Part shown: positions 10,506 to 22,000 of the stretch, piece after piece
Layout: each line of letters opens with the position of its first letter
Position numbering within the stretch: position 1 is the first letter of the stretch
Source: Panulirus ornatus
Taxonomy: Eukaryota > Arthropoda > Malacostraca > Decapoda > Palinuridae
Direction: 5' to 3'
Assembly: GCF_036320965.1 (NCBI RefSeq)
Contig: NC_092228.1
Span: 19,862,469 to 19,926,468, forward strand
Length of the DNA stretch: 64,000 nt
Translations under genes and position numbers: made by a program
The notes under the pieces: generated by a model
Seen by the model: the letters and a program-made list of their open reading frames with translations, nothing else
Databases searched by the model: none
Told to the model about the DNA's origin: nothing

Positions 10506-13500
10506 AACCTCACCTCTTGCTGCAACAGTCACCTGATCCTGTAACATGCATCGCTGAGCCCCACCTCTTGCTGCAACAGTCACCTGATCCTGTAGCACCC
10601 ATCACTGAGCCTCACCTATTGCTGCAACAGTCACCTGATCCTGTAACACACGTCACTGAGCCTCACCTCTTGCTGCAACAGTCACCTGATCCTGTAACAT
10701 GCATCGCTGAGCCCCACCTCTTGCTGCAACAGTCACCTGATCCTGTAGCACCCATCACTGAGCCTCACCTATTGCTGCAACAGTCACCTGATCCTGTAAC
10801 ACCCGTCACTGAGCCTCACCTCTTGCTGCAACAGTCACCTGATCCTGTAACACCCATCACTGAGCCTCGCCTCTTGCTGCAACAGCCACCTGATCCTGTA
10901 GCACCCATCACTGAGAATCACCTATTGCTGCAACAGTCACCTGATCCTGTAGCACCCATCACTGAGCCTCACCTATTGCTGCAACAGTCACCTGATCCTG
11001 TAACATGCATCGCTGAGCCCCACCTCTTGCTGCAGCAGTCACCTGATCCTGTAGCACCCATCACTGAGCCTCACCTATTGCTGCAACAGTCACCTGATCC
11101 TGTAGCACCCATCACCGAGCCTCACCTATTGCTGCAACAGTCACCTGATCCTGTAGCACCCATCACTGAGCCTCAGGTGTTGCTGCAACAGTCACCTGAT
11201 CCTGTAACACCCATCACTGAGCCTCAGATGTTGCTGCAACAGTCACCTGATCCTGCAACACCCATCACTGAGCCTCACCTATTGCTGCAACAGTCACCTG
11301 ATCCTTTAGTACCCATCACTGAGCCTCACCTCTTGCTGCAACAGTCACCTGATCCTGTAACATCCATCACTGAGCCTCACCTATTGCTGCAACAGTCACC
11401 TTTTACTGTAACACCCATCACTGAGCCTCACATATTGCTGCAACAGTCACCTGATCCTGCAACACCCATCACTGAGCCTCACCTATTGCTGCAACAGTCA
11501 CCTGATCCTGTAACACCCATCACTGAGCCTCACCTATTGCTGCAACAGTCACCTGATCCTGCAACACCCATCACTGAGCCCCACCTTTTGCTGCAACAGT
11601 CCCCTGATCATGTAACACCCGTCACTGAGCCTCACCTATTGCTGCAACAGTCACCTGATCCTGTAACACCCATCACTGAGCCTCACCTATTGCTGCAACA
11701 GACACCTGATCCTGTAACACCCATAACTGAGCTCCACCTACTGCTGCAGCAATCACCTTATCGTGTAACACCCATCACTGAGCCTCACCTATTGCTGCAA
11801 CAGTCACAATCACCTGATCCTGTAGCACCCATCACTGAGCCTCACCTATTGCTGCATCAGTCACCTGATCCTGTAGCACCCATCACTGAGCCTCACCCAT
11901 TGCTGCAACAGTCACATGATCCTATAACACCTATCACTGAGCCTCACCTATTGCTGCATCATTCACCTGATCCTGTAACACCCATCAGTGACCCTCAGGT
12001 GTTGCTGTAACAGTCACCTGATCCTGTGACACCCATCACTGAGCCTCACCTATTGCTGCAACAGTCACCTGATCCTGTAACACCCATCACCGAGCCTCAC
12101 CTATTGCTGGAAGTCACATGATCCTGTAGCACCCATCACTGAGCCCCACCTCTTGCTGCAACAGTCATCTGATCCTGTAGCACCCATCACTGAGCACCAC
12201 CTATTGGTGCAACAGTCACCTGATCCTGTAACACCCATCACTGAGCCTCACCTATTGCTGCAACAGTCACCTAATCATGTAACACACATCACTGAGCCTC
12301 ACCTATTGCTGCAAGTCACCTTATCGTGTAACACCCATCACTGAGTCTCACCTATTGCTGCAACAGTCACATGATCCTGCAACACCCATCACTGAGCCTC
12401 ACCTATTGCTGCAACAGTCACCTGATCCTGTAACACCCATCACTGAGCCTCACCTGTTGTTGCAACAGTCACATGATCCTGTAACACCCATCACTGAGCC
12501 TCACCTGTTGGTGCAACAGTCACCTGATCCTGCAACACCCATCACTGAGCCTCAGGTGTTGCTGCAACAGTCACCTGATCCTGTAGCACCCGTCACTGAA
12601 CCTCACCTATTGCTGCAACAGTCACCTGATCCTGTAACACCATCACTGAGCCTCACCTATTGCTGCAAGTCACCTAATCCTGCAACACCCATCACTGAGC
12701 CTCACCTATTGCTGCAAGAGTCCCCTGATCCTGTAACACCATCACTGAGCCTCACCTATTGCTGCAACAGTCCCCTGATCCTGTAACACCCATGGCTGAG
12801 CCTCACCTATTGCTGCAAGTCACCTGATCCTATAACACCCATCACCGAGCCTCACCTATTGCTGCAACAGTCACCTGATCCTGTAACACCCATCACTGAG
12901 CCTCACCTATTGCTGCAACATTCATCTGACCCTGTAACACCCATCACTGAGCCTCACCTATTGCTGCAACAATTCCCTGATCCTGTAGCACCCATCACTG
13001 AACGTTACCTATTGATGCAACAGTCACCTGATCCTGTAACACCTATCACTGAGCCTGACCTATTGCTGCAACAGTCACCTGATCCTAGAACACCCATCAC
13101 TGAGCCTCACCTATTGCTGCGACAATCACACGATCCTGTAACACTCATCACTGAGCCTCACCTATTGCTGCAACAGTCACCTGATCCTGCAACACCCATC
13201 ACTGAGCCTCAACTATTGCTGCAACAGTCACCTTATCGTGCAGCACCCATCATTGAGCCTCACCTATTGCTGCAACAGTCACATGATCCTGTAACACCCA
13301 TCACTGAGCCTCACCTATTGCTGGATCAGTCACCTGATCCTGCAACACCCATCACTGAGCCTCACCCATTGCTGCAACAGTCACCTGATCCTGTAACACC
13401 CATCACTGAGCCTCACCTATTGCTGCAACAGTCACCTGATCCTGCAACACCCATCACTGAGCCTCATCTATTGCTGCAACAGTCACCTTATCGTGCAGCA

Positions 13501-14160
13501 CCCATCACTGAGCCTCACCTATTGCTGCAACAGTCACATGATCCTGTAACACCCATCACTGAGCCTCACCTATTGCTGCATCAGTCACCTGATCCTGCAA
13601 CACCCATCACTGAGCCTCACCCATTGCTGCAACAGTCACCGGATCCTTTAGCACCCATCACTGAACCTCACCTGTTGCTGCAACAGTCACCTGATCCTGT
13701 AACACGCATCACTGAGCCTCGCCTCTTGCTGCAACAGTCACCTGATCATGCAACACCCATCACTGAGCCTCACCTATTGCTGCAACAGTCACCTGATCCT
13801 GTAGCACCCATCACTGAACCTCACCTATTGCTGCAACAGTCACCTGATCCTATAACACCCATCACTGAGCCTCACCTATTGCTGCAACAGTCACCTGATC
13901 CTGTAACACCCATCACTGAGCCTCACCTGTTGGTGCAACAGTCACCTGACCCTGTAACACCCATCACTGAGTCTCACCTATTGCTGCAACAGTCACCTGA
14001 TCCTGTAGCACCCATCACTGAACCTCACCTATTGCTGCAACAGTCCCCTGATCCTGTAGCACCCATCACTGAGCCTCACCTATTGCTGCAACAGTCACCT
14101 GACCCTGCAACACCCATCACTGAGCCTCGGGTGTTGCTGCAACAGTCACCTGATCCTGCA
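10506..14160. repeat. 51-bp minisatellite array, about 71 copies
   Basis: Tandem units of 51 bp with the core TTGCTGCAACAGTCACCTGA. The unit is 17 codons, so one plus frame reads as a 17-residue peptide repeat (LLLQQSPDPVTPITEPH type) in stretches of 497, 63, 143 and 468 codons. The frames are broken near 12000-12150, 12310, 12640-12670 and 12760-12830 by a stop or by 1-2 bp deletions such as CTGCAAGTCACC, which recurs in several units. Most changes are scattered substitutions. There is no initiating ATG at the start of the longest frame. I take it as a non-coding minisatellite, although it is the most protein-like array here. Confidence 0.92.
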
Positions 14161-14478
14161 ACAGTAAGCATGAAGCAGTCGGGTGGTGATGGCAGGACCA
14201 TACACTCAGATGGTGGAGACAGGCAGCCTCTGGTCTCCTGTGTCCCTCACGTAGGTTTGCCCTGATCGCCACCTCCTCATCTTCGTAGAACATTTGGCCA
14301 TTTTTCGTGCCTTTGGCCATTTGTCATACATCGTGTCATGCTTGTCTTCCAGCCTTTTAGTCCCTGGCTGTGTTGCACGTTCTGTCGTTCTGAAGGAAAA
14401 AAAGAAAATAACTCATACGATTTGGACTTTTGTGTCGCACTTCCGTATGACGTCAGTGATGTGAGTGTACCATTCCGA
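14161..14478. other. Unique spacer
   Basis: About 320 bp of apparently single-copy sequence between two arrays. A plus frame opening at the ATG at 14338 runs for about 43 codons before entering the next array; it resembles nothing I recognise. No other feature seen. Confidence 0.5.
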
Positions 14479-15315
14479 GACAAGGACAACCTCCAGCAAC
14501 ACCCAGGTCTTCCCTCTCCACCGAGACAAGGACAACCTCCAGCAACACCCATTCCCTCTCCACCGAGACAAGGACAACCTCCAGCAACACCCATTCCCTC
14601 CCCACCGAGACAAGGACGACCTCCAGCAACACCCAGGTCTTCCCTCTCCACCGAGACAAGGACAACCTCCAGCAACACCCAGGTCTTCCCTCTCCACCGA
14701 GACAAGGACAACCTCCAGCAACACCCAGGTCTTCCCTCTCCACCGAGATAAGGACAACCTCCAGCAACACCCATTCCCTCTCCACCGAGACAAGGACGAC
14801 CTCCAGCAACACCCAGGTCTTCCCTCTCCACCGAGATAAGGACAACCTCCAGCAACACCCATTCCCTCTCCACCGAGACAAGGACGATCTCCAGCAACAC
14901 CCAGGTCTTCCCTCTCCACCGAGACAAGGACAACCTCCAGCAACACCCATTCCCTCTCCACCGAGACAAGGACGACCTCCAGCAACACCCAGGTCTTCCC
15001 TCTCCACCGAGACAAGAACAACCTCCAGCAACACCCAGGTCTTCCCTCTCCACCGAGACAAGGACAACCTCCAGCAACACCCATTCCCTCTCCACCGAGA
15101 CAAGGACAACCTCCAGCAACACCCATTCCCTCTCCACCGAGACAAGGACAACCTCCAGCAACACCCAGGTCTTCCCTCTCCACCGAGACAAGGACAACCT
15201 CCAGCAACACCCAGGTCTTCCCTCTCCACCGAGACAAGGACAACCTCCAGCAACACCCATTCCCTCTCCACCGAGACAAGGACAACCTCCAGCAACACCC
15301 AGGTCTTCCCTCGCT
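14479..15315. repeat. 42/46-bp minisatellite array, about 19 copies
   Basis: Tandem units with the core GACAAGGACAACCTCCAGCA. Two length classes exist: 46 bp with CCAGGTCTTCCC and 42 bp with CCATTCCC. Their order along the array is irregular. Rare point variants (GACGACC, GATAAGG, GAACAACC) can be followed across non-adjacent units. Long minus-strand frames (347, 304 and 281 codons) in all three registers are explained by the absence of stops in the unit. Confidence 0.93.
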
Positions 15316-15424
15316 ACCATAACACAACCTGTGTCACGTACACGTGAGTCTCCTCACACATGGACGACGTCTGACGTCTGAGGAATCTCCAGGTGAGTCA
15401 GGCGATGACCAACCCAAGAATGGG

Positions 15425-15578
15425 ACGTCATGCCCGCATGATGATGTGACGACTTCATGCCCGGATGATGTGACGACTTCTTTATGCCCGGATGATGAGA
15501 CTTCTTCATACCCGGATGATGAGACTTCTTCATGCCCGGATGATGAGACTTCTCCATGCCCGGATGATGTGACGTAGT
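15425..15578. repeat. 24-bp short tandem array, about 6 copies
   Basis: Six units of 24 bp (one of 27) with the core GATGATGAGACTTCTTCATG followed by CCCG. Two unit types (GTGACGACTTC and GAGACTTCTTC) occur. Both strands are open in frame because 24 is a multiple of 3. Confidence 0.88.
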
Positions 15579-16078
15579 TGACATCCCAGGTGAGACTCAG
15601 TCAGGCAGGTTGGTGGACACAGGCTGGCCTGAGTGAGTCACTGTAAGGTTTTAACGTGACCAGAAACATTCGTTAATCCTCCTCCTGTGGTCTCTGGGTT
15701 TCGGTCCCCAACACCAGCAGTCACCAGGAAGGCCAGGCCTTAGATAGAAGATAGAAAAAGATGGAGAAAGAAGAGGAAGAAAAAAAATAAGGATCTATGA
15801 CTTGTATAGCAAGTAGATAACTTGAATTGTGAATAAAGGTAAAATAAATCTTGCGTGTCGAGGAAGACATGAGGTGATCCAGTTGCCAAGTCTAGCTACT
15901 GACGAAGACGCAGAAGCAGCTAGTTCTTAGGAACAGACAACCCCCACGAGTAATAGCTGTAGAATAAAGGGACGTGATCCAACCCTGCGGTGTGAGGCAA
16001 CTAGGTCACAGGGTTGTCGGGAGGTAAGACTGTAGGGGGAGTTGACGGTTTGGGTCACTTTAGTAAGACTCGGTTCTC

Positions 16079-16128
<50 letters not shown>

Positions 16129-17320
16129 ACATATGAAGAGTGGGAACCTGGCCAGATGTGAGAGCATTGCTCCAGCTCGGGGTCGCTTGATTTTCAGGGG
16201 AGAGGAATCATCCATATGTGAACCAGAGTCGCAGGTACTATGAGGTAGACTGAGTTACTTGTGTAATGTGGGAGAGGGGAGGGAGTTTCCCAAGGCAGGC
16301 GACGTACCTGGGTGACACCGACCATACATGTGGTTGATCGGTGGAGTTATATAGAGAGATAGCAGAGGAAATGGTAAAGTTGTTAGGGGGGTTTAGAGAA
16401 TTCTGGAATAGGGAGATAGTGTGTTATTTTTGTTTGTATTTCATTTTGAGGCGTTGGAGGTCACGGAGGTGTGGCTGCCCTACTGGGAAATCCGGTTCAT
16501 GTCATGTCATGTCAAGCAAGACAAGAATGAAGGGGATGGGAAGGCTATGGAGGAATGGGAAGGTGGAGTGGTCAGCGTGTGAGTGTAGTTGGGGTCATCT
16601 CGTCCTCTGGTCAAGGCTGAGAGGATGGCACCTACTCACCTCAGATTCGCAAGACTTCGCTGGTGTCGAGAGAGAGAACCATGTTGTGCCATGTATTGGG
16701 TCACTCTCAAAGCGTGAAGTTCTGGTGTACTGTCACAACACATCAGGTGTTGTGATGGCGACGGACCAAAGAGATTGGCCCCTGGTGATGGCTGGAGGTC
16801 GTTCGTGGGTTCGTGCAAGTGTAGTTTGAAAGCAGTTTTGGACATACGTTATCCACACTGCCTCTCCTTCTGGAGTTAAATCCTGTGAAAATCCCCCGAC
16901 GCCGGAAATGCTCAATTACGGTGACCACAAATGGTTCCCTTCGGGTGATTTCAAAGTCATCGGCCTTAACAACAGACAACAAGCGGTTTGAAAAATGCTC
17001 CTTCTGGTTGTGTCAGTGGCACAGGCGATCCCACAGGTGGTTAACATGACGCGCTGAGGAGGGAAGGTTGCCCCCAGAAATGTCCACCTTACGATCTTTG
17101 GCGATTCGCGCCACAGAACCACTCGTTCTGTTGGTGTCGCCTCACACTAGACTTAGATAAGGGTTATCCACGGTAGGACATGATCAGTGATAGTAAGAGT
17201 TCCATGATCTTTGCTGAGCGATGCTCCTTGCAGGCATGTACCTTGGCCCAAGTGACAAGTGGACATCATCCAACACTGTGTCATCGCTTCATATGATGCT
17301 CGACCTCGGTACCAGAGGAA
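15579..17320. other. Unique segment of 1.7 kb
   Basis: Single-copy-looking sequence with one (AT)n tract at 16084-16126 and a small CATGT triplication near 16497. The longest plus frame (16341-16829, GTG start, 162 codons) has no domain I recognise. Minus-strand frames at 16733-17122 join across stops into a stretch that could be an old element relic, but I cannot name it. No clear splice or promoter signals seen. Confidence 0.4.
16084..16126. repeat. (AT)n microsatellite
   Basis: Uninterrupted AT dinucleotide tract within the unique segment; no element junction seen next to it. Confidence 0.97.
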
Positions 17321-18800
17321 CGCGGACCCCCCCAGTCCTCCTGTGTTCAGAGGGACCCCCAGTCCTCCTGTGTTCAGAGGGACCCCCAGTCCTCCTGTGT
17401 TCAGAGGGACCCCCAGTCCTCGTGTGTTCAGAGGGACCCCCAGTCCTCGTGTGTTCAGAGGGACCCCCAGTCCTCCTGTGTTCAGAGGGACCCCCAGTCC
17501 TCCTGTGTTCAGAAGGACCCCCAGTCCTCCTGTGTTCAGAGGGACCCCCAGTCCTCCTGTGTTCAGAGGTATCCCCAGTCCTCCTGTGTTCAGAGGGACC
17601 CCCAGTCCTCCTGTGTTCAGAGGGACCCCCAGTCCTCCTGTGTTCAGAGGGACCCTCAGTCCTCCTGTGTTCAGAGGGACCCCCAGTCCTCCTGTGTTCA
17701 GAGGGACCCCCAGTCCTTCTGTGTTCAGAGGGACCCCCAGTCCTCCTGTGTTCAGAGGGACCCCCAGTCCTCCTGTGTTCAGAGGTATCCCCAGTCCTCC
17801 TGTGTTCAGAGGGACCCCCAGTCCTCCTGTGTTCAGAGGGACCCCCAGTCCTCCTGTGTTCAGAGGGACCCCCAGTCCTCGTGTGTTCAGAGGGACCCCC
17901 AGTCCTCGTGTGTTCAGAGGGACCCCCAGTCCTCCTGTGTTCAGAGGGACCCCCAGTCCTCCTGTGTTCAGAAGGACCCCCAGTCCTCCTGTGTTCAGAG
18001 GGACCCCCAGTCCTCCTGTGTTCAGAGGTATCCCCAGTCCTCCTGTGTTCAGAGGGACCCCCAGTCCTCCTGTGTTCAGAGGGACCCCCAGTCCTCCTGT
18101 GTTCAGAGGGACCCCTCAGTCCTCCTGTGTTCAGAGGGACCCCCAGTCCTCCTGTGTTCAGAGGGACCCCCAGTCCTTCTGTGTTCAGAGGGACCCCCAG
18201 TCCTCCTGTGTTCAGAGGGACCCCCAGTCCTCCTGTGTTCAGAGGGACCCCCAGTCCTCCTGTGTTCAGAGGGACCCCCAGTCCTCCTGTGTTCAGAGGG
18301 ACCCCCAGTCCTCCTGTGTTCAGAGGGACCCCCAGTCCTCCTGTGTTCAGAGGGACCCCCAGTCCTTCTGTGTTCAGAGGGACCCCCAGTCCTCCTGTGT
18401 TCAGAAGGACCCCCAGTCCTCCTGTGTTCAGAGGGACCCCCAGTCCTCCTGTGTTCAGAAGGACCCCCAGTCCTCCTGTGTTCAGAGGGACCCCCAGTCC
18501 TCCTGTGTTCAGAGGGACCCCCAGTCCTCCTGTGTTCAGAGGGACCCTCAGTCCTCCTGTGTTCAGAGGGACCCCCAGTCCTCCTGTGTTCAGAGGGACC
18601 CCCAGTCCTCCTGTGTTCAGAGGGACCCCCAGTCCTGTGTTCAGAGGGACCCCCAGTCCTCCTGTGTTCAGAGGGACCCTCAGTCCTCCTGTGTTCAGAG
18701 GGACCCCCAGTCCTGTGTTCAGAGGGACCCCCAGTCCTCCTGTGTTCAGAGGGACCCCCAGTCCTGTGTTCAGAGGGACCCACAGTCCCCCTGTGTTCAG
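17321..18800. repeat. 27-bp minisatellite array, about 55 copies
   Basis: Tandem units of 27 bp with the core CCCCCAGTCCTCCTGTGTTC. Point variants (CTCGTG, AGAAGG, GGTATCCCC, CTTCTG) mark individual units, and their order repeats at 459 bp (17 units) between about 17418-17580 and 17877-18040. Some late units are 24 bp, having lost one CCT. A one-base insertion near 18115 shifts the register. Since 27 is a multiple of 3 and the unit lacks stops, frames above 500 codons appear on both strands; I do not consider them genes. Confidence 0.95.
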
Positions 18801-19045
18801 ATGAACGATGAGGATAATCTTTGTTGTCCTTGGAGTGAATACGTATATTCCCATATATTTACCTGTTTGGGGTAGCGACACAGACTTCACCCAGGGGCTG
18901 ATCTGTGTCACAATGAGCTGTGCAAACGGGGTCTTTACCTTGATCTAGTTCCACCATGTAAACCAAACATTCGCCATCTGTTTTCTCCTGGCACCTTTTC
19001 GCCTCTCACCAGAGCTTAGAGATTTCTTTCCCCCTCCTGTGGTCA
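18801..19045. other. Unique spacer
   Basis: About 245 bp between two arrays; no coding or regulatory signal seen. Confidence 0.5.
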
Positions 19046-19645
19046 TGACGTGTGATAAACTTGGTTGACGTGTGATAAACTTGGTTGACGTGTGATAAAC
19101 TTGGTTGACGTGTGATAAACTTGGATGACGTGTGATAAACTTGGTTGACGTGTGATAAGCTTGGTTGACGTGTGATAAACTTGGTTGACGTGTGATAAAC
19201 TTGGTTGACGTGTGATAAGCTTGGTTGACGTGTGATAAACTTGGTTGACGTGTGATAAACTTGGTTGACGTGTGATAAGCTTGGTTGACGTGTGATCAAC
19301 TTGGTTGACGTGTGATCAACTTGGTTGACGTGTGATAAACTTGGTTGACGTGTGATAAGCTTGGTTGACGTGTGATGAGCTTGGTTGACGTGTGATAAGC
19401 TTGGTTGACGTGTGATAAACTTGGTTGACGTGTGATAAGCTTGGTTGACGTGTGATAAGCTTGGTTGACTTGTGATAAGCTTGGTTGACGTGTGATAAGC
19501 TTGGTTGACGTGTGATAAGCTTGGTTGACTTGTGATAAGCTTGGTTGACGTGTGATAAACTTGGTTGACGTGTGATAAGCTTGGTTGACGTGTGATAAGC
19601 TTGGTTGACGTGTGGTAAGCTTGGTTGACGTGTGATAAGCTTGAT
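19046..19645. repeat. 20-bp minisatellite array, about 30 copies
   Basis: Tandem units of exactly 20 bp, TTGGTTGACGTGTGATAAAC, with a common variant ending ATAAGC that creates a HindIII site at the unit junction (AAGCTT). The AAC form dominates the left part and the AGC form the right part. Each unit carries TGACGTG, close to a half-site for CREB/ATF-type factors, but there is no reason to think that it works as one here. Confidence 0.95.
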
Positions 19646-19689
19646 ATTTAGCGACGAGACGTTTGAACGGAACGTAGGGTGGTGAGGGG

Positions 19690-20285
19690 GGGTTCATAGC
19701 GACCATTCTCTGGTCGTCCACAATAGTTAACGACCATTCTCTGGTCGTCCACAACAGTTAAGGACCATTCTCTGGTCGTCCACAACAGTTAACGACCATT
19801 CTCTGGTCGTCCACAACAGTTAACGACCATTCTCTGGTCGTCCACAACAGTTAACGACCATTCTCTGGTCGTCCACAACAGTTAACGACCATTCTCTGGT
19901 CGTCCACAACAGTTAACGACCATTCTCTGGTCGTCCACAATAGTTAACGACCATTCTCTGGTCGTCCAGAACAGTTAACGACCATTCTCTGGTCGTCCAG
20001 AACAGTTAACGACCATTCTCTGGTCGTCCACAACAGTTAAGGACCATTCTCTGGTCGTCCAGAACAGTTAACGACCATTCTCTGGTCGTCCACAACAGTT
20101 AACGACCATTCTCTGGTCGTCCAGAACAGTTAACGACCATTCTCTGGTCGTCCACAACAGTTAACGACCATTCTCTGGTCGTCCAGAACAGTTAACGACC
20201 ATTCTCTGGTCGTCCACAACAGTTAACGACCATTCTCTGGTCGTCCACAACAGTTAACGACCATTCTCTGGTCGTCCACAACAGT
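19690..20285. repeat. 31-bp minisatellite with a hairpin in each unit, about 19 copies
   Basis: Tandem units of 31 bp containing ACGACCATTCTCTGGTCGT, a 7-bp inverted repeat (ACGACCA/TGGTCGT) around a 5-base loop, followed by CCACAACAGTTA or CCAGAACAGTTA. Units differ at very few positions, and the hairpin arms are kept in nearly all copies; AGGACCA in a few units breaks one pair. The CAC and CAG variants partly alternate between 19960 and 20200. Confidence 0.95.
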
Positions 20286-20506
20286 CTGCACATTGCACCA
20301 TACCATGCGCTGCGTGGCCTGGTCGTGCATGGTACCATACACCCGCCGCTCACACAGGTCTCCGTGATGTGGTGGTTACCGTTACTGACCATGGATCAGC
20401 ACGGGTCTGCGCGGGGGTCTGGTCCTTGGTTCAGTCGTTCACTCAACCCAGATGTTCATCCTTCCCCCCTGGGATCGATCGATAAGTGGCTCACTGGCTT
20501 AGGCTG

Positions 20507-20528
20507 GTGTGTGTGTGTGTGTGTGTGT
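20507..20528. repeat. (GT)n microsatellite
   Basis: Short GT dinucleotide tract. Confidence 0.95.
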
Positions 20529-20609
20529 AGACGTAAGGTAGGAGTGTAGACATAGTACATACATACAAGATTAAGAGACGAGGCAACTCGAGGGTGAAGC
20601 TCTCACCTG

Positions 20610-20610
<1 letters not shown>

Positions 20611-20643
<33 letters not shown>
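20611..20643. repeat. (CA)n microsatellite
   Basis: CA dinucleotide tract 80 bp after the GT tract. The two could pair as an inverted repeat. Confidence 0.95.
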
Positions 20644-20647
<4 letters not shown>

Positions 20648-20897
20648 GTATGTTGGGCGGAAGTAGATCAGGCAATACACATCCAACATGGGTCCTCACA
20701 CCCACTTGGAGAAGCCCACACCACACTGGTTTCTCCACTTCACCTTGCCGTGCAGACCACCATCTTAACCCTCCTCACTCACCAGGTGGGGGAAACAAAA
20801 TCGACCCCCTCGGAGGTTGTAGTGCTCCCCCAGGCGCCAGGCTCCCCTGCTGCGATGGGGGATAATTTTACGAGGTTCCTTGGTTATGGCCAGGGAG

Positions 20898-20941
20898 GCG
20901 ACGGGAGCCGCCCCAGCGCGCGCTCTGGCGGCTCCCGTCGC
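20898..20941. other. Perfect 15-bp hairpin with palindromic loop
   Basis: The arm GCGACGGGAGCCGCC at 20898-20912 is followed by its exact reverse complement at 20927-20941. The 14-base loop contains AGCGCGCGCT, itself a perfect palindrome. Stem and loop are nearly all G/C, so the structure should be very stable in DNA or RNA. It is not followed by a T-run, and nothing shows that it is a terminator. Confidence 0.9.
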
Positions 20942-21789
20942 TAGGTAACAACGTCGTCTTCCCCTGCTGCGCTCGAAGCATTTCCTCCCGAAGCCTCGAA
21001 TCATGACCTCGACCAGCTCTCCCGGCTACTGTGCTACGACGGCACAAGCTACTGTTCAGGGGAAAGCCTTGAAACCACTGTCTTGTGAACCCCTCTCGAA
21101 TCACTGCGAACCCTCGACGAATGAAGCAGCAGGAGCCAGCAACAGAAGCCTCGTCCAAACCTTAAACGCTTCAGAACGCGATTCGCGACGACGCTTCACA
21201 CTAAGCTGTGTTGTGGGTGACCGGGGAGGAGAAGCAGGCAGTGCATGGTGTACACAGAGCAGCCCATGTGTGCCTCACTGTGGCTCACAAGATTGAAACG
21301 TGACAAAGAAACCCCCCCGAGGTACAACGCCGGTGTGTTGGTCACACTCGGCGGGTCACATGGCTTGGTATGCCCCAGGGCGGAACCACAGCAAGAGCTT
21401 GTCCTCTCGAGTTCCCATCCATTGCCCCAGGAAGCTGAGATTGAACACAGAGGCATTGGCGGTCCATGTCAACGTGCGGGGGTAAAACTTGAGCGTGCTG
21501 AGTCCAGCCGTGATGATATATAGAGATGGTCACAGGTTTCTTACATCAGACCTTTACACCAAGTTGGTCTTACAAAGCCTCCAGCAACTCAGACCAGTTC
21601 ATCTCTGGTCTCTGCTCGAGGTTCTTGCCGCCGTAAACGGTATTTTGGATCAAAGTTTGGCTCGACACATCACATTCTGATGGACGATGGACTTACTTAG
21701 TGCCTGGTTAGCACTCGTCTGTTTGCATCGGTTAGATCCTTGTGATGGCAGTCGTATGGTTTTTTTAAACCGACCATCCAATGTTTGCT

Positions 21790-22000
21790 TTCGAGAGTTT
21801 CCTCCGTCAAGTAGAAGTTTGGCTGAAGCATCAGCTTTTCATTCATCCTTCCAGACACTTACTCGAGTGGGAACCCATAGCAGTTTGAACTCAACCCCTC
21901 GACCACTGATGCTGGTATGTAACACTGTGTTCCGAGGGTAGTCAAGGCATGTAGTGAGGATAAAGAATCAGAGATGATTTCAAACCATGTCTTCGTAGAA
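21790..22000 (-). pseudogene. RNase H-domain relic of a non-LTR retrotransposon
   Basis: On the minus strand one frame reads FEIISDSLSSLHALTTLGT (near 21940-21985). SDSLSSLHAL is the usual surrounding of a catalytic Asp in RNase H domains of Jockey-like LINEs. A second frame, 50-120 bp downstream, reads VEFKLLWVPTRVSVWKDE, a stop, then KADASAK, matching the end of the same domain (family pattern: WVPSH..I.GNE.AD..A). The frame change and the stop show that the copy is dead. No reverse transcriptase is recognisable upstream (22000-22690). The exact clade is uncertain. Confidence 0.65.

Larger units (their letters stand above)
20286..21785. other. Mostly unique segment, possible element relic
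   Basis: About 1.5 kb with two dinucleotide tracts (GT at 20507-20528, CA at 20611-20643), a strong hairpin at 20898-20941 and interrupted minus-strand frames (20765-21533). Those frames are broken by stops and shifts and continue toward the RNase H relic at about 21.8-22.0 kb, so the segment may belong to the same dead element. I recognise no further domain. Confidence 0.4.

Noticed and set aside
14453..15327. Minus-strand frames of 281-347 codons
   Set aside because: All three registers of the 42/46-bp array are open; no gene evidence.
16341..16829. 162-codon plus-strand frame in unique sequence
   Set aside because: GTG start, no domain, no splice or promoter signals, and ordinary length for chance in 1.7 kb.
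17221..18911. Frames above 500 codons on both strands over the 27-bp array
   Set aside because: Unit length is a multiple of 3 and the unit has no stop; sense and antisense are equally open, which is not expected for a gene.
19046..20285. CRISPR-like array (short regular repeats, one with a hairpin)
   Set aside because: Repeats abut without unique spacers, there are no cas genes, and the window is eukaryotic.
20898..20941. Rho-independent terminator
   Set aside because: The hairpin has no following T-run, and the genome is not bacterial.
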